Source of the DNA: CAWJKP01 sp963843465
GTDB lineage: Bacteria; Planctomycetota; Planctomycetia; Pirellulales; Thermoguttaceae
Direction: 5' to 3'
NCBI GenBank assembly: GCA_963843465.1
Contig: CAWJKP010000002.1
Span: 744,001 to 808,000 of the forward strand
DNA: 64,000 nucleotides
This document shows, piece after piece, positions 60,553-64,000 of the stretch. The number at the start of each line of letters is the position of its first letter. Within the stretch, counting starts at the first letter, position 1. The notes beneath the pieces are model-generated. The model made no database searches and was not told where the DNA came from. It worked only from the letters and a program-made list of their open reading frames with translations. The translations under genes and the position numbers were made by a program.

Positions 60553-60641
60553 AGGGGACAGGCGCATATACTGGGTAATATGCGTAAATAATCATCCAGG
60601 ATATTGTCCAGGCACCCCATGATATGCGCCTGGCCCCTTTA
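60551..60641. repeat. Palindromic repeat, family V, between convergent genes
   Basis: AAAGGGGACAGGCGCATAT at the left and ATATGCGCCTGGCCCCTTT at the right. TAA stops of both flanking genes are formed by its ends (TAAAGGGG on each strand). Likely a two-way transcription terminator. Confidence 0.82.
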
Positions 60642-61103
60642 CTCCTCGGACCCTGCCGCCTCCTTCAACCAGTTGATCACTCTCAGCCCAGCGACGCGAG
60701 AGAAGTGGGCGTCGTTGGCGGTCACCAGGGCGGCGTTCAGGGCCAGCGCATGGGCGGCGATCAGCATGTCCATCGAGCCGATGGTTTGGCCTTTCGCCTC
60801 CAACTCATGCCGCAGCCGCCCGTAGTGTTGCGGGCAGGAGACCGCGTCGTAGCCGTAGAGGTCGAAAGGCGTCAGCACTTTGCGTACGGCCGCGATTTCG
60901 TCGTCGTTGCCGCTCTTGCGGGCGCCGAACTCCAGTTCCGAGACGGTCACTGCCGACAAGCCCACGGAGTCGCCTGCCCCTTGGGCCTTCCGGCATTGGT
61001 CCAGCAGAATGGCGGCCTGCCGGCGGTTCCGCACGCGGCGGTTGGCCGCCTTCAGGCCACGCACCATGAAGATCAGCAGGTCCGTGTCGAACAAGTAGAT
61101 CAT
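60639..61103 (-). CDS. vapC: VapC-type PIN-domain ribonuclease toxin
   Basis: 154 residues. PIN catalytic acids: Asp in IYLFDTDLLIFMVRG, Glu in SAVTVSELEFGARKS, Asp in IGSMDMLIAAHALALNAALV and Asp in TANDAHFSRVAGLRVINW. VapC toxins cut tRNA or rRNA. Overlaps the vapB gene by 4 bases. The TAA stop is shared with repeat V. Confidence 0.93.
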   Translation of the reverse strand: MIYLFDTDLLIFMVRGLKAANRRVRNRRQAAILLDQCRKAQGAGDSVGLSAVTVSELEFGARKSGNDDEIAAVRKVLTPFDLYGYDAVSCPQHYGRLRHELEAKGQTIGSMDMLIAAHALALNAALVTANDAHFSRVAGLRVINWLKEAAGSEE

Positions 61104-61351
61104 CGCTGCCAGTTCCGCGTTTGCACCTCGGGCTGCCGCCGGCCCTCGGCCATGAACTCGTCCGACAACTCCTCGACGCCTTCGAGGAATACCTCCCAGG
61201 GATCCCGAGGGACAACGAGAAACCCCTCCGGTGTTCTTTTCAGATAGACCTCGGCCGCGCTGACGCGGAATTCCTTCGGCAGCCGAATCGCCTGGCTCCG
61301 GCCGTTCTTAAACACCTTGGCTTTCTGCACGTCTAGCGTCTCCGGAATCAC
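61100..61351 (-). CDS. vapB: VapB-type antitoxin with AbrB fold
   Basis: 83 residues from a GTG start. The swapped-hairpin AbrB DNA-binding motif is KAKVFKNGRSQAIRLPKEFR. The tail (LEGVEELSDEFMAEGRRQPE) binds the toxin. It is expected to repress the operon. Confidence 0.93.
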   Translation of the reverse strand: MIPETLDVQKAKVFKNGRSQAIRLPKEFRVSAAEVYLKRTPEGFLVVPRDPWEVFLEGVEELSDEFMAEGRRQPEVQTRNWQR

Positions 61352-61442
61352 ACCTGCTGGTATCTATCAAATGATACACTACATGGCGGGTGGGATCAAG
61401 TCTGAAACGGACATCTGGCTGGGCAGAATCGTCACAATCTTC

Positions 61443-61527
61443 CCCCCTCACCCCAACCCTCTCCCGGAGGGAGAGGGGGGCCGGCCACTGACAACTAGCC
61501 ACCGACCACTAGCCACCAACCACTGGC
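61443..61527. repeat. Families L and I in the purD upstream region
   Basis: CCCTCACCCCAACCCTCTCC, CGGAGGGAGAGGG (61443-61480), then CCACTGACAACTAGCCACC and CCACTAGCCACCAACCACTGG-type words to 61527. Confidence 0.75.
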
Positions 61528-61578
61528 GTAGTAGAATCAAGCCCAACGAGAGAACCATCAGCGCCGAGGTTGGCTTCG

Positions 61579-62865
61579 ATGAAGGTCTTGATTGTCGGCA
61601 GCGGAGGACGGGAACACGCCTTGGCCTGGAAGATCGCCCAAAGCCCCGCCGCGGAGCGGGTATTCGTGGCCCCAGGCAATGCCGGCACGGCAAGAGACGC
61701 CGACAACGTCCCCATCGCGGCCGACGATATCCCGGCCCTGGTCCGCTTCGCCAGTGAGAACGAGGTGGGACTGACGGTCGTGGGACCGGAAGGGCCGCTG
61801 GTGGCGGGGATTGTCGACGCTTTCGGCCAGGAGAAGCTTCGCGTCTTCGGTCCCAGCAAGGCGGCGGCCGAGTTGGAAGGCAGCAAGGTCGTCTGCAAGG
61901 ACCTGCTCCGCAGCGCCAACGTCCCCTCGGCCGACTACCAGACCTTCAAGGAGCCCGCCGCGGCACTTCGCTTCCTCCAGGAGCGGGAGGATATGCCGGT
62001 CGTCGTGAAGGCCGACGGGCTGGCGGCCGGCAAGGGGGTGATCGTCTGCGACGGCCGGGAGCAGGCGATCCAAGCGGTCAATCGCATCGCGCGGGACAGG
62101 GAGTTCGGCGCGGCGGGCGACCGGCTGGTGATCGAGGAGCGGCTCCACGGCCAGGAGGCCAGCGTGCTGGCGATCACCGACGGCCAGACGATCCTGCCGC
62201 TCCAGCCCGCCCAGGACCACAAGCCGGCCTACGATAACGACCAGGGCCCGAACACGGGGGGCATGGGGGCCTATTGTCCCGCGCCGCTGGTGGACGACGC
62301 CGCGATGCGCTGGATCGAGGAACACATCCTCGTGCCCACGGTACACGCCATGAAGCGCTCCCGGCGGCCCTTCCGCGGCGTGCTTTACGCCGGGCTGATG
62401 ATGACCAACCAGGGGCCGAAGGTGCTGGAGTACAATGTCCGCTTCGGCGATCCCGAGTGTCAGCCGCTGTTGATGCGCTTGAAGACCGACCTCTTGGAAG
62501 TTCTGCTGGCGACCGTGGAGGGCCGCCTGGAACAGGTCGGTCCCCTGGAATGGGATCAAAGGCCGGCGGTCTGCGTGGTGATGGCCAGTGAAGGCTATCC
62601 GGGCAGCTACCCCACGGGCTTGCCGATCCGCGGCCTGGATGAGGTGGAAGCCCTGCCGGGCGTCAAGGTGTTCCACGCCGGCACCAAGCTGGAAGGCGGC
62701 CGGGCATTGACCAGCGGCGGCCGGGTGCTGGGCGTGACCGCACTGGGCGCTACGATCGCCCAAGCAAAACTGCACGCCTATTCGGGGGTTAAGAAGATCC
62801 GCTGGCCGGGAGCCTGGTGCCGCAAGGACATCGCCGACAAGGCGATATCGGGTCTTAGGTCTTAG
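61579..62865 (+). CDS. purD: Phosphoribosylamine-glycine ligase
   Basis: 428 residues. ATP-grasp enzyme of purine synthesis. Starts MKVLIVGSGGREHALAWKIA, and contains GPEGPLVAGIVDAF, VKADGLAAGKGVIVCD, VIEERLHGQEASVLAITDG, YDNDQGPNTGGMGAYCPAPL, GVLYAGLMMTNQGPKVLEYN and VRFGDPECQPLLMRL, all invariant positions. The start is the ATG with the family N-terminus. The end GLRS-stop is encoded by the TCTTAGGTCTTGGG repeat that follows. Confidence 0.97.
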   Translation: MKVLIVGSGGREHALAWKIAQSPAAERVFVAPGNAGTARDADNVPIAADDIPALVRFASENEVGLTVVGPEGPLVAGIVDAFGQEKLRVFGPSKAAAELEGSKVVCKDLLRSANVPSADYQTFKEPAAALRFLQEREDMPVVVKADGLAAGKGVIVCDGREQAIQAVNRIARDREFGAAGDRLVIEERLHGQEASVLAITDGQTILPLQPAQDHKPAYDNDQGPNTGGMGAYCPAPLVDDAAMRWIEEHILVPTVHAMKRSRRPFRGVLYAGLMMTNQGPKVLEYNVRFGDPECQPLLMRLKTDLLEVLLATVEGRLEQVGPLEWDQRPAVCVVMASEGYPGSYPTGLPIRGLDEVEALPGVKVFHAGTKLEGGRALTSGGRVLGVTALGATIAQAKLHAYSGVKKIRWPGAWCRKDIADKAISGLRS

Positions 62866-62932
62866 GTCTTGGGTCTTGGGTCTTAGGTCTTGGGTTCCGA
62901 ATCCAAGACCGAAGACCCAAGACCTCAAGAAA
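62851..62932. repeat. Palindromic repeat, family N
   Basis: Tandem GGTCTTAGGTCTTGGGTCTT units (62851-62895), short spacer, then mirrored CAAGACCGAAGACCCAAGAC. Contributes the last codons and stop of purD. Confidence 0.82.
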
Positions 62933-62962
62933 CGTCAAGTGTGGATGCAGAGGAGAGTTTCG

Positions 62963-63271
62963 ATGATCGCAGTCGTGGCGTGTATTGAAGTCGTGCCAGG
63001 GCGCCGGGACGATTTTCTACGGGAGTTCCGCAAACTGGTTCCCCAGGTCCGTGCCGAGGCCGGCTGCCTGGAATACGCTCCCATGCTGGACCTGCCGACG
63101 AGCATCGGCGGCCAGGCGCCGGTGGGGGAGAACCTGGTCACGGTGTTGGAGAAATGGGCCAGTGTCGAGGCCCTCGAAGCGCACCTCATGGCCCCTCACA
63201 TGGTCGCCTACCGCAAGGTCGCCAAGGACCTCGTGCAGGGCATGACGCTGCGGATCTTGACGCCCGCGTGA
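62963..63271 (+). CDS. Antibiotic biosynthesis monooxygenase (ABM) domain protein
   Basis: 102 residues, AGGAGA upstream. Ferredoxin-like dimeric ABM fold: MIAVVACIEVVPGRRDDFLR, EAGCLEYAPMLD, NLVTVLEKWASVEALEAHLM, PHMVAYRKVAKDLVQGMTLR. Similar to YgiN-type quinol or small-molecule oxygenases; the substrate is unknown. Follows purD after a repeat. Confidence 0.88.
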   Translation: MIAVVACIEVVPGRRDDFLREFRKLVPQVRAEAGCLEYAPMLDLPTSIGGQAPVGENLVTVLEKWASVEALEAHLMAPHMVAYRKVAKDLVQGMTLRILTPA

Positions 63272-63342
63272 GCGGCTACTTTTCCCGGCAGGCGTTTCCG
63301 CCTACACTCAGGGGTGAAGCGGCGTTGCGGCTTCCGATCGAG

Positions 63343-63415
63343 CCCCCTCTCCCTCCGGGAGATCGTCGGGGTGAGTGCGTCCCCCTCTCTCCGGGAGAGG
63401 GCAGGGGTGAGGGGA
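63343..63415. repeat. Palindromic repeat, family L (two units)
   Basis: CCCTCTCCCTCCGGGAGATC, GTCGGGGTGAG, then CCCTCTCTCCGGGAGAGGGC and AGGGGTGAG. Confidence 0.82.
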
Positions 63416-63422
63416 ATCTACG

Positions 63423-64000
63423 ATGGATGAACCATGCTCCCTCCACAAAGCCGGCGTGGCCGCCTGGGCTAACCGAGTCGCACCCCTTTGCCCAGGCGGC
63501 CGTGCCGGGCGCTGTCTGCTCGTTTGCCTGATGGTGTTGGTGATGGTGCCGGGTTGTCGCGGCTGTTTCCGCCTGAAGACCCCCGAAGAAATAGCGGCGG
63601 CGAAGAAAAAGGCCGAGGAAGAAGAGAAGCGGCGAAAAGAGAAGAAGCCCGACTACGAGATCGCCGCCGACATGCGCTTCCGTCCGGGCCTGCCGGTCAA
63701 CGAGCTGGACCGCTGGGGCAAGGGGTCGGACCCGGCGGACACGGAGTCCGAGGGGGACGCCCGGCGACGGGGCAGAGACGATGCGAGCTGGTACAAACCG
63801 GGCCATTGGATGTGCGGCATGTTGTCGGCGCGGGCCAACAACTTCAGCGTCTACGGCGACCTCGAGACGACGGCCGTCCACGGGCAGCACGAGCCGGCGT
63901 ACCTTACGGGGATGCCGTTCCATGCCCGGGCGACGCGGCCGATCTCGTTGGAACAGGGGAAGCTTCGCGTGCTGGAGACGGTATTCTATATGCCGCCCGG
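63423..64000 (+). CDS. Conserved planctomycete lipoprotein (partial, runs off window end)
   Basis: At least 192 residues. From the ATG at 63423 the first part reads AGVAAWANRVAPLCPGGRAG, which is a translated family J palindrome. A hydrophobic segment LLVCLMVLVMVPGC follows, ending in a lipobox Cys, then CFRLKTPEEIAAAKKKAEEE, a lysine/glutamate helix, and a beta-rich domain with WYKPGHWMCGMLSARANNFS and LEQGKLRVLETVFYMPP. The LKTPEEIAAAKKKAEE and VKPGHW-ANNF pattern recurs in large envelope proteins of planctomycetes. An alternative start is the ATG in the hydrophobic segment. Confidence 0.75.
   Translation, partial: MDEPCSLHKAGVAAWANRVAPLCPGGRAGRCLLVCLMVLVMVPGCRGCFRLKTPEEIAAAKKKAEEEEKRRKEKKPDYEIAADMRFRPGLPVNELDRWGKGSDPADTESEGDARRRGRDDASWYKPGHWMCGMLSARANNFSVYGDLETTAVHGQHEPAYLTGMPFHARATRPISLEQGKLRVLETVFYMPP
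63450..63509. repeat. Family J palindrome inside the N-terminal coding region of the lipoprotein gene
   Basis: GCCGGCGTGGCCGCCTGGGC then TAAC, spacer, and GCCCAGGCGGCCGTGCCGGG. Open and in frame between the ATG at 63423 and the lipobox. Confidence 0.8.

Overview
The window is about 64 kb of high-GC bacterial chromosome. It most likely comes from a planctomycete (Planctomycetota, probably Pirellulales or a close relative). Support for this: a planctomycete-type DnaJ-like N-terminus fused to formylglycine-enzyme-like domains, a BBP2-type porin, a small conserved membrane protein of the MPKALCFFG type, Gfo/Idh/MocA oxidoreductases with Tat signals, McsA/McsB, sugar isomerases for fucose and arabinose, and several secreted proteins of unknown function typical of that group. 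The assignment is inferred from protein families only.

Layout: 1-2.7 kb, start of an F-type ATP synthase operon on the minus strand (AtpZ-like, AtpI-like, a, c, b). 3-10.5 kb, DUF4912 protein with a long leader, ribF, a PPTase, and a DnaJ-like/FGE-like fusion. 10.5-12 kb, two toxin-antitoxin (TA) modules sharing a near-identical promoter. 12-27 kb, housekeeping and biosynthesis: MenC-like enolase, trpE, mcsA-mcsB, coaD, class V aminotransferase, cobA-hemD, a TacAT module, a TPR protein, rpsT, pyrK, a pseudouridine synthase. 27-34 kb, lipoprotein, porin, and a large regulator-like protein combining two RNA polymerase alpha-CTD-like modules with a sigma region 4 helix-turn-helix. 34.5-41 kb, accessory island: a type ISP-like restriction-modification enzyme, and a PemK/MazF module bracketed by two copies of a 387-bp element. 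41-52 kb, penicillin acylase, DUF11 protein, orphan DNA methyltransferase, fucI, DUF502 protein, araA. 52-58 kb, cell-shape cluster mreB-mreC-mreD-mrdA. 58-64 kb, oxidoreductase, half-size CtaA, VapBC, purD, a monooxygenase and a lipoprotein cut by the window end.

Two things colour the whole window. First, intergenic space is filled with more than twenty different palindromic repeat families. Many begin with GTAG and end with CTAC, several have a TCC hairpin loop, they nest inside each other, some supply gene stop codons, and a few sit in frame inside genes. They look like REPIN elements (paired REP sequences) of unusually high diversity; no RAYT transposase gene is present here. Second, at least twelve single-base insertions or deletions break otherwise conserved genes (ribF, the FGE fusion, a RelE-like toxin, trpE, the pseudouridine synthase, the alpha-CTD/sigma protein, a secreted protein, mreB twice, mrdA three times). 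Essential genes are hit as often as others, so this most likely reflects residual sequencing error rather than decay.

Repeat families are named A to Y below. The features marked as repeats give the arms and the nesting. No tRNA, rRNA, CRISPR array or complete insertion sequence was recognised.
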